This document shows positions 44,601 through 54,919 of a stretch of 64,000 nucleotides of DNA, piece after piece (the first letter of the stretch is position 1; each line of letters opens with the position of its first letter). Under the pieces are notes generated by a model. The model saw nothing but the letters and a program-made list of their open reading frames with translations. It had not been told where the DNA came from and made no database searches. The stretch comes from Tetragonia tetragonoides (taxonomy: Eukaryota; Streptophyta; Magnoliopsida; Caryophyllales; Aizoaceae). The stretch covers positions 36,246,766-36,310,765 of the forward strand of contig CM076147.1 of the NCBI GenBank assembly GCA_038025085.1. Direction: 5' to 3'. The position numbers and the translations under genes are program-made.

Positions 44601-47600
44601 CTTGTGGGAGTATTACTCATGCATTGTCATATTTGTCCCTTGGGGTTCACTCCTGAAAGTTAGAAATACAGTCTTATAAGTTTGGCTACAGCCTACAAGT
44701 GAATATGAGATCATCACCAGCATCCATTGCAAGAGGTTGAGTGTTGTCATAGGGATACAATGTGTTATAGCCGGAGTCCTTTCTTTTAAACAAAGGGAGG
44801 TTCTTGCTTTGTCCCGATTGCTAAAAACTTTAGGGGATGATGATACTAAAGGTAATAGAAAATGGTGTTTTCAAAATTGAATTTCAAAAAAGCTGATAAG
44901 CATATGACATAGCTTTTGGAAAGAGCCTCTATGGTAGTCTTGACTGGATAACATAAGCTGTCTACATCGTGCATACGGTGGAAGTCATATTGGGTAGTAT
45001 TATTGTTCTTTAGGAATGTGTGTATGTTTTCTAGACAGTTTGCTGAATAATAGGGGTCTAGCCTGCGAAGGAGGTCAGTCCTTGCTTTTGTCTTCTGCTG
45101 CTTTTTTAAGTCTTCGTGACATAGGTAGCTTAGAGAAGCCTATATAATACTTTGGAACCTTAAGGGTACTATGCAGGTTGCCCTTTCTTGCCTTTTATTT
45201 GTTCATGATAGAAAGATTTTGAGAGGCATGCAGAAGGCTTGCTGAGGGTCTACATGTGGTAGCTTTCAGAGTACTTTTGAGTTTTGACTACCGCTTTTGC
45301 TTCCTGGTGTCTTTTGCTGTTGTTGCCTTGTTGGTTCCAAGTTTAAAAATGGTTGCAGAATGGATGTGGATGAGTGTTTTGGCTTGGATCAACCTCGAGT
45401 AGGACAAGTTGCAGGACATTGCTTCTCCAGACTCTAGCTAATGTTCCTTGCATTAATTTGCCGTGGGTTTCACTTACTTAGGAAATAACTTAGGACCCAT
45501 ATTTTGGGTTCATGTGACAGAGAAATCATTGAAAGACTTAATGGTTGAAAGGGAACTTATTTCTCTCTTTAGGGGTTCCATTACTTTTTTGCTAAACGGA
45601 GTCTAGGTTTAATTAAAACTACTAAAATTTGGTGTGTATGGTTTCACCCTGGTATTAATGTGCCTTTACGTTAGTGCTTCCTTCACTGTGAAGCTGGTTC
45701 CAATTTTGTTTGACAAGATTGTAGTCTGTAAAGGATGGCTAATAATGTGAACCAACATTTTGACAGGTTGTTGGCAATCTACGCAACACATCAAGCAATG
45801 GTACATTCCTTTATGTTCTGCTATATTTCGATTCTACCATGATTAGCATTTCTCATTATATGGTGTATATAAAAAATAGAAGTGTGTTTTACTTTAATTA
45901 GATAGTTGAGATTCATCTCAAAAAGAAAAGAAAAGAGAACTAACATTGTATCGTCATTGGGGAATCGGATTCCAATTGTTTATAGCACAGGTTAACAGAT
46001 TTTGTACGCAGGTTACACGACCATGACATGACTCCAAAAGATGCCTACCAGTATTTCGTACTTCGAGCTCAGGAAATAGCTATTTCGAACAACCGGACCC
46101 CTGTCAATTGGTATGTCTTTTGTACATCTAAAATCTAATAAGATACTGTGAATGCCAGAAACTAATGTTTTCTGAACAGCATGTCCTCTCTCCCTGTGTT
46201 AGCAGTCTCACTAATATAATTTTTTTAATATCTAAAATTAAGCAAAGCTTCCCCCTACATTGGTGTCTGATGTGCACAGCTTTTCTTTGCAATGCAGGGG
46301 GGTGTTGATAGATCATGAATACGCCGATACAGACTTAGTACTGAGTAAAAAATTTATAAATAATACACAAAAAAATTAGTGAAGTGTTATGACTGAGTGT
46401 GAGTTCTTGTGTAGCCTCAACTGTATTCAGTTTGTCTGCATATATTTTAGATAAAGGCATCTAATTTTTGGTAAGGAATCAGTACACATATGTGACTTTA
46501 GGCCTTCATAGGAGATGGAAAAAATACCTGACGAGAATGAATCATTTTTTGTTATACAGGGAAGAAACTTTCAACACATTCCCATCAAAATTGAATCCAA
46601 GGACAGTTGTGCATAACTGGTTAGTTTCCATCGCAATATGAATAATTAAGTGTTCTAGCTCTTGCAAGTTTATTTCGATGTTCAAATATATTTACATCAC
46701 AAGTTTAAAATTGTGATAGGTTGGGCGGTGGAGTCTGTGCCAAGGCCGTTGCTAAAGGTTTTAGATGTATATTCAGCAATCAGGGTTATTGGTATCTTGA
46801 CCATCTAGACGTCCCCTGGCAACCTGTCTACAATGCAGAACCGTTCGAGGGAATCACAGATGCCACACAGCAAAGGTTGGTCCTTGGAGGAGAAGTATGC
46901 ATGTGGGGGGAGACAGCTGATGCTTCAGATATTCAGCAAACAATATGGCCTCGGGCTGCAGCAGCAGCAGGTATGCATCTCTTGCCTTCCCAGCACTGCA
47001 AGAAAGAAGGAGAAGAAAAAAAGAGAGGAAGGGGGGGGGGGGGTTGGTAGTGAGTTTTGATTGTACGTAGTACGTACTGATGGGATTCTCCTCCTCAGAG
47101 CATGTATGAAAAGAAAAATTATGTCAAAAATATTATACATATAGAGACTAGAGAATTGTGTCTTTATATGAGATTGAAGTCATTTTACCCTAAATATCCT
47201 AAATCAAGTTGAGTTTTTAGTTGTCAACCCAAAATCAGCCTTCAGATTGCAAACCCTAACCAAGCCAGGCATGGCTCAGACCCTCCTTGTCTGTGTCTTT
47301 GAATTAACCCTTCCAGTGCACACCCTTAAATCCCTAATCTCTATAATGCCAGTTGTGCTGATTCACTATGTAGCCATCTTTGGGACTCTATACTAGTCAC
47401 CTCATGTCTTGTTTGATGCAATTTTTGTGTGTAGCTGGAGGCTTACCTATAGAACGTATGGAGAATGATCTGCTTGTTCATTACTAGACATACTTCCTCT
47501 TTATCTAAAACAATAATTACGAGGTTGATACAGTGGAAGTTTAAGGTGCAGAAGTCCACAAAAATATTCACTTCATGCATGTTTCTGTCTCAACTTATAT

Positions 47601-48198
47601 TGTGCTCACCTTGAGGATCACCCATTGCAATCACACACAATTTTGATGCTCTATGTCCCTCCTATATTTTTCCTTGCCCATGTACAGGGAAATATCAATG
47701 AACAGTTATGTCCTATTGTCATTTCTAGATCTATTTGCAGTTGGTTGTTACGAAAACTAATCTTCGCTAATGGGCTAATTCTTCCTCTGTATCTCACTAT
47801 TTTTGCTGTCAAGTTGTACATTTCAAAAGCAATCTCCTAATTGATATTACTCGAGGCCCTTTGTCACAGATTCTGTCATACTAGATACTAGATAGGCTTG
47901 ACTAGCAAAAAAAAAGATACTAGATAGGCTTGAAATAGGAAATAATCCATGCCATCTAATGATGTTATACTACTATTATGTCTGCTTCCCTTTGCTGATA
48001 ACTTTACCGACCTCTGGTTTAGAACGCTTATGGAGCAGGAAGGAGGCTACATCTTCAGGAAACATTAACCAAACTGTACTCCCAAGGTTGCATTATTTCA
48101 GATGTCTCTTGAACATGCGTGGGGTTCAAGCTGCTCCTGTTACATATTATTTTGCTCGACGTCCTCCAACTGGTCCTGGATCCTGCTTTGAACAATAA
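29693..48198 (+). CDS. HEXO1: Beta-N-acetylhexosaminidase (GH20), HEXO1-like
   Basis: Exo-glycosidase that removes terminal GlcNAc/GalNAc during N-glycan trimming; plant HEXO1 is vacuolar. Fifteen exons join in frame: 29693-30028, 30117-30200, 31127-31162, 39167-39278, 39477-39547, 39683-39813, 42091-42107, 42336-42384, 43179-43279, 43616-43675, 45767-45800, 46012-46110, 46560-46619, 46720-46970 and 48023-48198. They give 538 residues (Arabidopsis HEXO1 about 541). A signal peptide (about 1-28) precedes the GH20b domain. The catalytic domain carries NVLHWHIIDEESFP, MPEMDVPGHAESWG, and HLGGDEV with the catalytic pair Asp328-Glu329. NWEETF and GGEVCMWGE follow, and the protein ends GPGSCFEQ. 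Intron 3 (8 kb) holds a rearranged Copia element and intron 6 a LINE piece. An upstream in-frame GTG was rejected as start because the signal peptide begins at the ATG. Confidence 0.95.
31163..33042 (+). other. HEXO1 intron 3, part left of the Copia insertion
   Basis: AT-rich intronic DNA with no recognised repeat or gene. The remainder of intron 3 lies right of the insertion (38810-39166) and ends in a T-rich tract (39090-39124) before the exon 4 acceptor. Confidence 0.6.
33048..33184 (+). repeat. 5' LTR of the composite Copia element (3'-truncated)
   Basis: Matches the first two thirds of the 3' LTR, from TTCACATGTTGAAATATGTG through AATGAGAAAATGCAAC. It then jumps into leader sequence (CCCCAACCACAACC), so the LTR end, primer-binding site and part of the leader are deleted. 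Confidence 0.85.
34109..34855 (+). pseudogene. Copia gag, plus-strand copy (broken)
   Basis: Starts MASIAKRDFEILDMSWKNYY, a typical N-terminus of plant Copia gag (UBN2/DUF4219-type). It continues with DLKNEYLMVEDAKELWQNLH in another frame after a shift near 34240, and reaches the basic stretch FRGKNFNKG before homology to the other copy ends near 34832. The zinc knuckle is missing, so the copy cannot make a full capsid protein. Confidence 0.8.
34870..35807 (-). pseudogene. Copia gag, inverted minus-strand copy with zinc knuckle
   Basis: Begins MASIAKREFEIHDVLGKNYY at 35807 and follows the same order as the plus-strand copy. It retains the CCHC zinc knuckle CFKCGIKGHFANEC (about 35030-35071), continuing to FVDES near 34950. 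Frame changes near 35700 and 35520 break it. It is the mirror partner of the plus-strand gag and forms one arm of the long inverted repeat. Confidence 0.8.
36591..37025 (-). CDS. Leader ORF between LTR and gag of the inverted Copia copy, 144 aa
   Basis: An ATG-started open frame (MSHQSNGINTV...) lies upstream of gag in the inverted copy. It is Pro/Glu/Ser-rich, with PQPQPNLTSTST, EPQPTPPKPLS and EKEEGEIGSAEI. The matching region of the plus-strand copy (33190-33420) shares the DNA but not an intact frame. Most Copia elements have a short non-coding leader here, so this could be an extra element-encoded protein or a chance frame. No domain was recognised. Confidence 0.4.
   Translation of the reverse strand: MSHQSNGINTVTGIYYSPIYLIIERNYLPFETIAFPNIVPQPQPNLTSTSTLTSAEASQANEPQPTPPKPLSTNLNDNPVEPRLEPCQEPSSSNKLKPEKEEGEIGSAEITSPVTPKNTKCEPPPCTVGTDKIPNEGRVCQSEC
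37211..37375 (-). repeat. Partial LTR of the inverted Copia copy
   Basis: On the minus strand this matches the 3' LTR from AATAGAGTTTTA to the terminal TTTTAACA (plus-strand TGTTAAAAGA at 37211), covering about 165 of 200 bp. Its outer end is cut exactly where plus-strand RT sequence begins (YMKVPE at 37375-37392), which marks the internal junction. Confidence 0.8.
37378..38320 (+). pseudogene. Copia reverse transcriptase 3' part and RNase H (broken)
   Basis: RT motifs SLYGLKQSGQMWYNRLSEYL and YVDDLNIIG (the catalytic YVDD box, around 37601-37612) are followed by MKDLGRTRFCLGLKIEH and DLSAIGALMYLANNTKPDIA. The RNase H part gives IYEDNNAC, DPKFFSTHDLE and ADLF, but only across frameshifts. 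In-frame stops occur near 37393, 37740 and 37972. The element cannot encode an active enzyme. Confidence 0.85.
38605..38804 (+). repeat. 3' LTR of the composite Copia element, 200 bp
   Basis: Begins TGTTAGTAATTCACATG directly after a polypurine tract (AAAGGGGAG, 38596-38604) and ends CTATCTTTTAACA. It is followed by the AATAA target duplication. A TATA-like CCTATAAATAGG sits inside it at 38701-38712. Confidence 0.9.
39814..42090 (+). other. HEXO1 intron 6
   Basis: A 2.3-kb intron carrying a LINE fragment (40266-40743) on the sense strand. The rest has no recognised repeat. A 149-codon minus-strand open frame (40808-41257) has no recognisable domain and is probably chance. Confidence 0.6.
40266..40743 (+). 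mobile_element. 5'-truncated L1-type LINE in HEXO1 intron 6
   Basis: Encodes the C-terminal zf-RVT region of a plant LINE ORF2. RCVLCREASECSIHLFLHCE shows the CxxC...H pattern, followed by FAWTCWRQLL and, further on, ERNARIF...DRVVYLASLWAKAAGDF, with a frame break between. The 3' end has AATAAAATTTTACTTTATC and a short A run. It is flanked by ATTAATAGAAATAAT (40251-40265) and ATTAATAGAATAAT (40744-40757), a slightly diverged target-site duplication that fixes both ends. Confidence 0.9.
43676..45766 (+). other. HEXO1 intron 10
   Basis: A 2.1-kb intron with no recognised transposon ends, coding fragment or RNA gene. Confidence 0.55.
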
Positions 48199-48892
48199 GA
48201 ATAATACGCCTGTAGCAAAGATGGCGCTCTGTGAGGTACCGAGAAAAATGATCTTCCTTGCCTTGTTGCACATACAACGTTCTGTTGAATCTGTTCCTAT
48301 AGTTGTTTGTATTGTGATTTCTGTGATTCGACACCACCTTCTACCACGTGAGCTCAGGGCCATTTGTTGTGTGGTGTTGAAATGTATCTCATCTTGTCTT
48401 GTTTATATCGCTGTATGAAAATGGCCGGGGGGCTATCATCTGTGTAATCTTGTTTTTAGTTCTGATATTGTATCAATATTATGTGTTGTTCATTTGTGGT
48501 GGTTTATCAATGTGAAGCCTTGAATCACAAGGCTGGTTTATCATTCACTCGTTTCTCTATCCATCACTTTCCATCGTGAAGATTACGTCGTTCGCGAAGT
48601 CTATTTATCTGCATTGTAGCAGTGAGAAACGAAGACAATGGTGTGAATGTTCTCTGGTACACCTTTACGTTTCAGTCACCTTAGGACAAAAACAGAACAT
48701 GACACTATCCGCTATCTATTTGTTTGTACCCAAGCTGTGGGGTAGAAAAGGGGTACATTTTGATGCTGATTTTGTTGCCATTTTCAGTTATAAATTACAA
48801 GCAATTGTCACGGTTATCCACGTTACAGTGATAAGCAAATTGAGAAGCTTTCCATTTCTTCTCTCTCCATTTACTAAATGGAGGGTTGGATC

Positions 48893-49239
48893 TAGGGCTG
48901 TTCATAACTGGATATCCGGAATTTCGGATAGTGAATTTTGATATCCGTATCTGAAATTTCGGATTCGGATAATCCGATATCCGAAAAAAATAATTTTTTT
49001 TCTACTTTAATTTGGTTATTTTTCGGATGTTTTTGGATATTTCGGATATACGAATCTGAAAGTATCCGAAATTTATCCATAAAATCCAAAAAAATTGGAT
49101 ATTTTTTGGATATTCGAAATTTTCAAAGTTCATATCCGAAATTACGGATATCCGAAAATCGGGTATCCATTTTTTCGGATATTTTCTTCTCGGATATTTG
49201 GATCGGATGCTCGGATACTGATTCTTTTGAATAGCTCTA
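48893..49239. mobile_element. hAT-type MITE, 347 bp, with perfect 8-bp target duplication
   Basis: The termini are TAGGGCTGTTCATAA and, in reverse complement, TAGAGCTATTCAAAA, which agree at 12 of 15 positions and fit hAT ends. The flanks are identical 8-mers GTTGGATC at 48885-48892 and 49240-49247. The interior is almost entirely made of GGATAT, ATATCC and TTTCGGAT words on both strands (about twenty copies), so it could fold extensively. It has no coding capacity. Confidence 0.9.
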
Positions 49240-50679
49240 GTTGGATCCCCTTATTTTATTTTACCATTAAGGATAGGTGATTTTGTAGTTGTAATTATCA
49301 ATAAAGGGAAAAAAGCTAACGATTCTTCAGAATCATAGTGTACACGGGGTCACAGATTTACAATGGTAACAAGCTAAGTAGCTAATAATGGTGCCAAAGT
49401 TTATGGATATTTTTTTCTGTAGAAAAATTAGGTTTTTCATTAATAATAAACTACATAACATCTATACATAAGATTAATTTCAACAACATAAAAGATTAAA
49501 GATCAAAATATGTTCGAATGATAAAACTATGTAATAGAAGAGATGTAACAATTTTGAATGACTTTGAACTGATGATTTCATATTGCATCCTCCCAATTAT
49601 AATTGGACATATTTACCTCTTAGAGATAGAGAGTTTGATTTTAGTGGAGACAATATCACAATATAACTAAAATATGAGCATTTCATTGTTGTGGCATTTT
49701 TAAAATCCATTACTCATTTTTCACAAATTCTGTTATTCTAATCGATGCTAAACAATAAGTTGCATAAAAAGTTTATTAATCGTATGTGTGAATTTTTAGA
49801 TTTTTTTATAGTGTTTTTTCCCTCATAATATTAGGTAAGACTTTTAACACTAAATTTATTTTTGAATACACCTATAGAAGATCATTATTTCTAAAATAGG
49901 AAAAATGGGTCTTGGTTACTCCCTTGCTTAACTAATATTATCAACGATATATAATAGGAAAATCTTAATGTCATTTGGATTGATTTTCGTAAATATCATT
50001 CTTTCCCTTTCGAGAATATAAGAGAAACATTATATATAGTATAATAACAACTAAAGTTCGGTCACTTTCAAGCTTATATTAATATTAGTACTCCAATTGC
50101 TTACTAAAAAACAAATAGACGTTTAGAATTCTTCCAAATTATTCTAGATAGTCAAATATAAACCCCATACATAAGATAATGAAAGGATGACTTTAGATTA
50201 GACTTTTAGAATGGAATACCTAAACTATTTGAACATCCAAAATCTCTTTTCTTTCTTCTAATGTCCAAAAATACAATCCAATATAGTTCCATACTACAAT
50301 ATCATCTTAAATAAAAACATTCCATAAAATAAATGTAAAAAAAATAAAATTGCACTCTAATAAAAGTTTACATTCAACACCAAAATTCATTGGCCAGAAG
50401 TCCCACCCTTACAAGCCGGCGCGGAGAAATAGTCATTGTGATCGATGGTGAATACCCTTATTGTAAACCCAAAAAAAAATAAAAATAAAATAAATTAGCA
50501 CATGTGAGTATTGATTACTATAAAGAAAAGTCCATAATTCTCTGAAGAAAGATTAATCATGGGGGTGCTTTTCTTACAAAGATCACTATGGATGGAGTAT
50601 GAAGTATGAACAAACAAAGAGAGTGAGACAGAGGAAAGAGAGAGAATCCCTCTCCTTTTATTTAAAGTGTTACATTAGC

Positions 50680-50687
50680 TATAAAAG
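50680..50687 (+). promoter_or_regulatory. Probable TATA box of MKP1
   Basis: TATAAAAG within GCTATAAAAGCATTGG lies about 710 bp upstream of the MKP1 ATG. It is followed by a long CT-rich leader with several upstream ATGs. The long leader and possible 5' UTR intron fit, but the start site cannot be proven from sequence. Confidence 0.45.
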
Positions 50688-51391
50688 CATTGGGACCCTT
50701 CATATGACTTCCTGTAGAAATTGAAAATGGAGAGAGAAAGAAAGAGAAAAAGCATCCCCACAAATCTCATGTTTTTCAGTTTTAATACACCCTTCTTCTC
50801 TTCTTGAAAAAGACTTGTAACTCTTTTTTCTCTCTCTCTCTATTCTCACCTCTCTCTCGTGAACACTATCACACTCTCTTTCTCCCTCATGGTTGCCTCT
50901 CATATCATCTATTGTTGTAATAAGTCCCAAATCTGAGCTTTTTCTCTCTCTTTCGCTCTCATATTGTGTCATTGTTACTTGACATGAAAACGTGAAGAAA
51001 CCCTAGAAATGGGTTTGCTGATTTGATTTGCCGTTTTTATGGGTTTCACATTCAAGGATTTGCCTTTATGATGTAAGATTTCTGGGTTTTGTCTCTCATT
51101 TGTTTATATTGTTTGGGTTGTTCTTTCTCAGATTTTTAAGATTTGGGTTTTGTTATTTTGTTTTGTTAATTATATGGGTTCCTATTTTTTGCCAGGTTAG
51201 AGCTTGGATTTGGGCTTCTGGGTTGCATTAATCAAGGTATGTGGGGTTTGTTTAATCAGATGTGGGTTTGGTATGTTAAGTTTTTTAGTTGATTCCCAAC
51301 TAATTTTGAGTGCCCAAGCTGAGTTAGAAGCATAGAGAAACTGGGGCAGTTTTAGTTTTGGTTAATATAAATTGATAGCATTGAATTGGGC

Positions 51392-54300
51392 ATGGTGGGC
51401 AAGGAGGATGCCTCCAGCTCTTGGGGTCAGTATCAGGTCCCTAATAACAATGCCCAGAAGAAATTTTGGCGGTCTGCATCGTGGTCTTCATCACGAACCG
51501 CTGCTCATAACCCAGAGAATGAAGACAAGGATAGTGTAGATCCGAATGGGAACCCGGGGAATAATGGTGTTCAAGCGCGGAGGTTTCCCGCTCCATTAAC
51601 CCCTCGTTCCCAACAGAATTGTAAGGCTAGGTCATGCCTTCCACCACTGCAGCCATTGGCTATTTCCCGGCGGAGCTTGGATGAGTGGCCAAAGGCTGGC
51701 TCAGATGATATAGGAGAGTGGCCTGGACCACCCACCCCAGGTGGTAAGGATGTGAATAAGGGTGGGGAGAGGTTGAAGCTTGATATGTCTGCCATTCATA
51801 GAAGTTCAGATAAAAATGGAGGACTTGTTAAGAAGGATAAGATTGCATTCTTTGACAAAGAATGTTCTAAGGTTGCAGAGCACATCTATCTTGGAGGTGA
51901 TGCTGTTGCTAAGGATAGGGATATATTGAAAAAGAACGGGATAACTCATGTGCTCAATTGTGTGGGATTTGTTTGCCCAGAGTATTTCAAAGCTGATTTT
52001 GTATACAGAACATTGTGGCTTCAGGATAGTCCAACAGAAGACATTACTAGTATATTGTATGATGTTTTTGACTATTTCGAAGATGTTAGGGAGCAAAAGG
52101 GAAGGGTTTTTGTTCATTGTTGTCAGGGGGTATCTCGCTCAACGTCGCTCGTGATTGCATATCTTATGTGGAGGGAAGGGCAAAGCTTCGACGATGCCTT
52201 TCAATATGTGAAGGATGCCAGGGGCATAGCTGACCCAAACATGGGTTTTGCTTGCCAGCTGCTGCAATGCCAGAAAAGGGTCCATGCCTTTCCTCTCAGT
52301 CCAAGCTCGGTGCTGAGGGTGTATAGGATTGCCCCCCATTCTCCGTATGACCCTTTGCACCTTGTCCCAAAAATGTTGAATGATCCTTCTCCTTTGGCCC
52401 TTGATTCACGAGGGGCATTTATCATACAAGTTCCATCTGCGATTTATGTTTGGGTTGGTAAAACCTGTGATCTTATAATGGAACGGGAGGCAAGAGGGGC
52501 TGTATCACAGATTGTACGGTATGAAAGGGTACAGGTTCCTGTCAATGTAATTAAGGAAGGTGAGGAGCCATCCTTCTTTTGGGATATCTTCTCTGATTTC
52601 GTATTGGAAAAATCGGCTGATAGAGTAAAGCATGGGGACCTATCGGCTAAGATTCAGTCTGGTGAGAGGAAAGTAGACGTGTATGATGTTGATTTTGAGA
52701 TCTTTCATAAGGCCATTAAGGGCGGTTTTGTGCCACCAGTTGCGTCATCAGAGGCTGAACACGAAACCCATCTGCCTGCACGAGAGAATAGCTGGAGTGT
52801 ATTGAGGCGCAAGTTTGCCTCTGGCCATATGAAGGAGTTTGTCTCAGTTCCTAAGCTGTTTCTCAACAGATTTTATTCAGATTGTAGGCTGAACAATGGT
52901 AGGGATAGTACTATTGCAAACCGTTCACATGCTTCTGATGTTACTTCCTTTCCACCTTCTACTTCGTCATCACCCTCGTCACAGTCTTCATCGTCGTTAT
53001 CATCTTCGTCATCTTCACCTCCTTACCTCTCGCCTGACTCCATTACCTCAGATTCAAGCAATAATTCAAAGTGCTCCTCAGAGTCCCCTTTAGAATCACC
53101 CTTGTCCTTGTCATCAACTCTATCTTCATTTGCTGACATGTCTCTTCTCTCATCTAAAAATTCAAGAAGTGTATCTAATCATCGGGAGTACATTGAGGTT
53201 AATTTTGCTTCACAGCCGTTGAAATCCATCACCTCACCAGCCAGAAGATCACCTGTTTCAATCGCAGAGCGCAGGGGTAGTTTATCCAAATGCCTGAAGT
53301 TGCCAATTGTAGCTAGTGACGGAAGGATGCATGATTCTTCCCCAAACTACTTTGTTGATCAACAAGATGATGATAACATAGATGATGTTACCTGCTTTTC
53401 ATTTGAGCTGGAGAAGGGAGGAAAAATTGTAGATCAGAAGAATGGTGCTAACCATATAGTTCATGGCCATGACAAATTAGCAACCAACGCTAGTTCTTGT
53501 CCTGAGGAATATACTAAAATGAGAGGAAAGGATATTTCAAATATAAGTATAACTGAAAAACCGAATGTGCTGACAGGGATGTTGGCAATGGTCCCTGCAG
53601 ATTGTAAATTTGATCAACTTTCCATATATCGCTTGTCCAATCTGGAGAAGATACCTATATTAGGAGCATTTGATCTTGATTCCAGTTCAGCAGTTGTTTT
53701 CATGGCTCCAAAGGAAGTCGCAAGCCCAACCAAGGATACAAATGTATATCTTTGGATCGGCAGGTCTTTTAATTTTGATCAGAGTGAAGTTCATGCAAAT
53801 AGGAAGGTAGGCGATGTAGAATTAGTGGACTGGAATCAAGTCGGTTCTGATGTTCTTTCTCGATTGGGTCTTCCAGCTGAAACCAATATTAAGGTATTAC
53901 TCTTGTTTCTCTAGAAGGTCACCTTCACTACATAAATAACACAGTTGTTTGATAAAAAAAGGATGAAGTTTGATGCATCACGAGTTTGAATCTTCCTTGT
54001 GCATATTCTCTTTCTTTCTTCCATATTTTCTTTCTGTTTTGACTGTTTTTTCGACTGCAGTGATTTTCTTTTCCTCTAGTTCCGTACAATCTTGGCTTTT
54101 TAGGGGGTACTTCCCATATGGAGATTTAATTTACTGCGCAAAACTGTAAATGTGCTCTATTTATCACAATGAATTTTCTAGTTAACTCAATAGTATACTA
54201 GTTGTTTTGAAACTACTTAAAAATGCAAGTCTGGGAAATTACTACTCTCTGCACATGCTTTTACACTTTCCTTCAGACTACACTAACAATACCTGGTTGT

Positions 54301-54919
54301 CACCGGCCCCCTCATTGACGTTTAGCTTGATGGTAGCTTCAGTTTGGTGAAGGCCTGTTGTTAGGAACTCCTTAATCTCCCAGTCCCATTCCTACCCAAG
54401 TGATCCATGTGAGATGAGGTCATCACTTAATTGTAAAAATATAGCATGATGTATGGCAAACTGTTTAGATTTGTAGATCAGCAATAAGCTACGGTGATCA
54501 GGGATGTTTAAGAACTGAGAAGATATTGTTTTTCTTTTTTTCAACTTTTTAATGAAGTGAGAAGAAATTGTTGAAAATCCTTCCACTCCATAAGGGCTCT
54601 ACAAATGTTAAGAGATATGTTTATGAAAAGTTGCATTATGTTACTACTTCTCACCAATCTTTACCCTTACAAACGCTCCATATAGAAGTTGGTTAGTTTT
54701 GTTTGAAAACAAGCTTCTATTCTTTCGAATGAAGTACAGTCAAAATGGACAACTTAAAACTGAAAGGACGTTCAGTATGGAATGCCTTGTCTCTACTTGC
54801 TTGATGATGGCAGTGCATTTCTGATGGCAATCCTTGTAATTTTGCTATATTATGGATTTCAGATTATAAAGGAAGGAGAAGAACCGGCGGACTTCCTTGA
54901 AATGTTGAGCAAATTGTAG
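51392..54919 (+). CDS. MKP1: Mitogen-activated protein kinase phosphatase 1 (dual-specificity, MKP1-like)
   Basis: Dual-specificity phosphatase that dephosphorylates and inactivates MAP kinases such as MPK6 in stress and immunity signalling. Two coding exons, 51392-53893 and 54863-54919, give 852 residues. The ATG at 51392 (MVGKEDASSS) matches the family start, followed by KKFWRSASWSSSRT. The DSP domain (about 150-290) has the active site HCCQGVSRS with catalytic Cys243. A gelsolin-like region follows (about 310-430, LALDSRGAFIIQV and AIYVWVG), then a Ser-rich linker and a second such block (PILGAFDLDSSSAVVF, VYLWIGRS). The last exon adds only IIKEGEEPADFLEMLSKL. Failure to splice the final 969-bp intron would replace those 18 residues with VLLLFL and a stop. 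Confidence 0.95.

Larger units (their letters stand above)
48199..51391. other. Intergenic region and MKP1 5' leader
   Basis: Contains the HEXO1 3' flank, a hAT-type MITE (48893-49239), about 1.3 kb of AT-rich DNA with nothing recognised (49250-50600), and the MKP1 promoter and leader. The leader is CT-rich (50820-50960). It may hold an intron whose donor is AAG/GTATGTGG at 51237, but no acceptor could be chosen with confidence. Confidence 0.6.
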
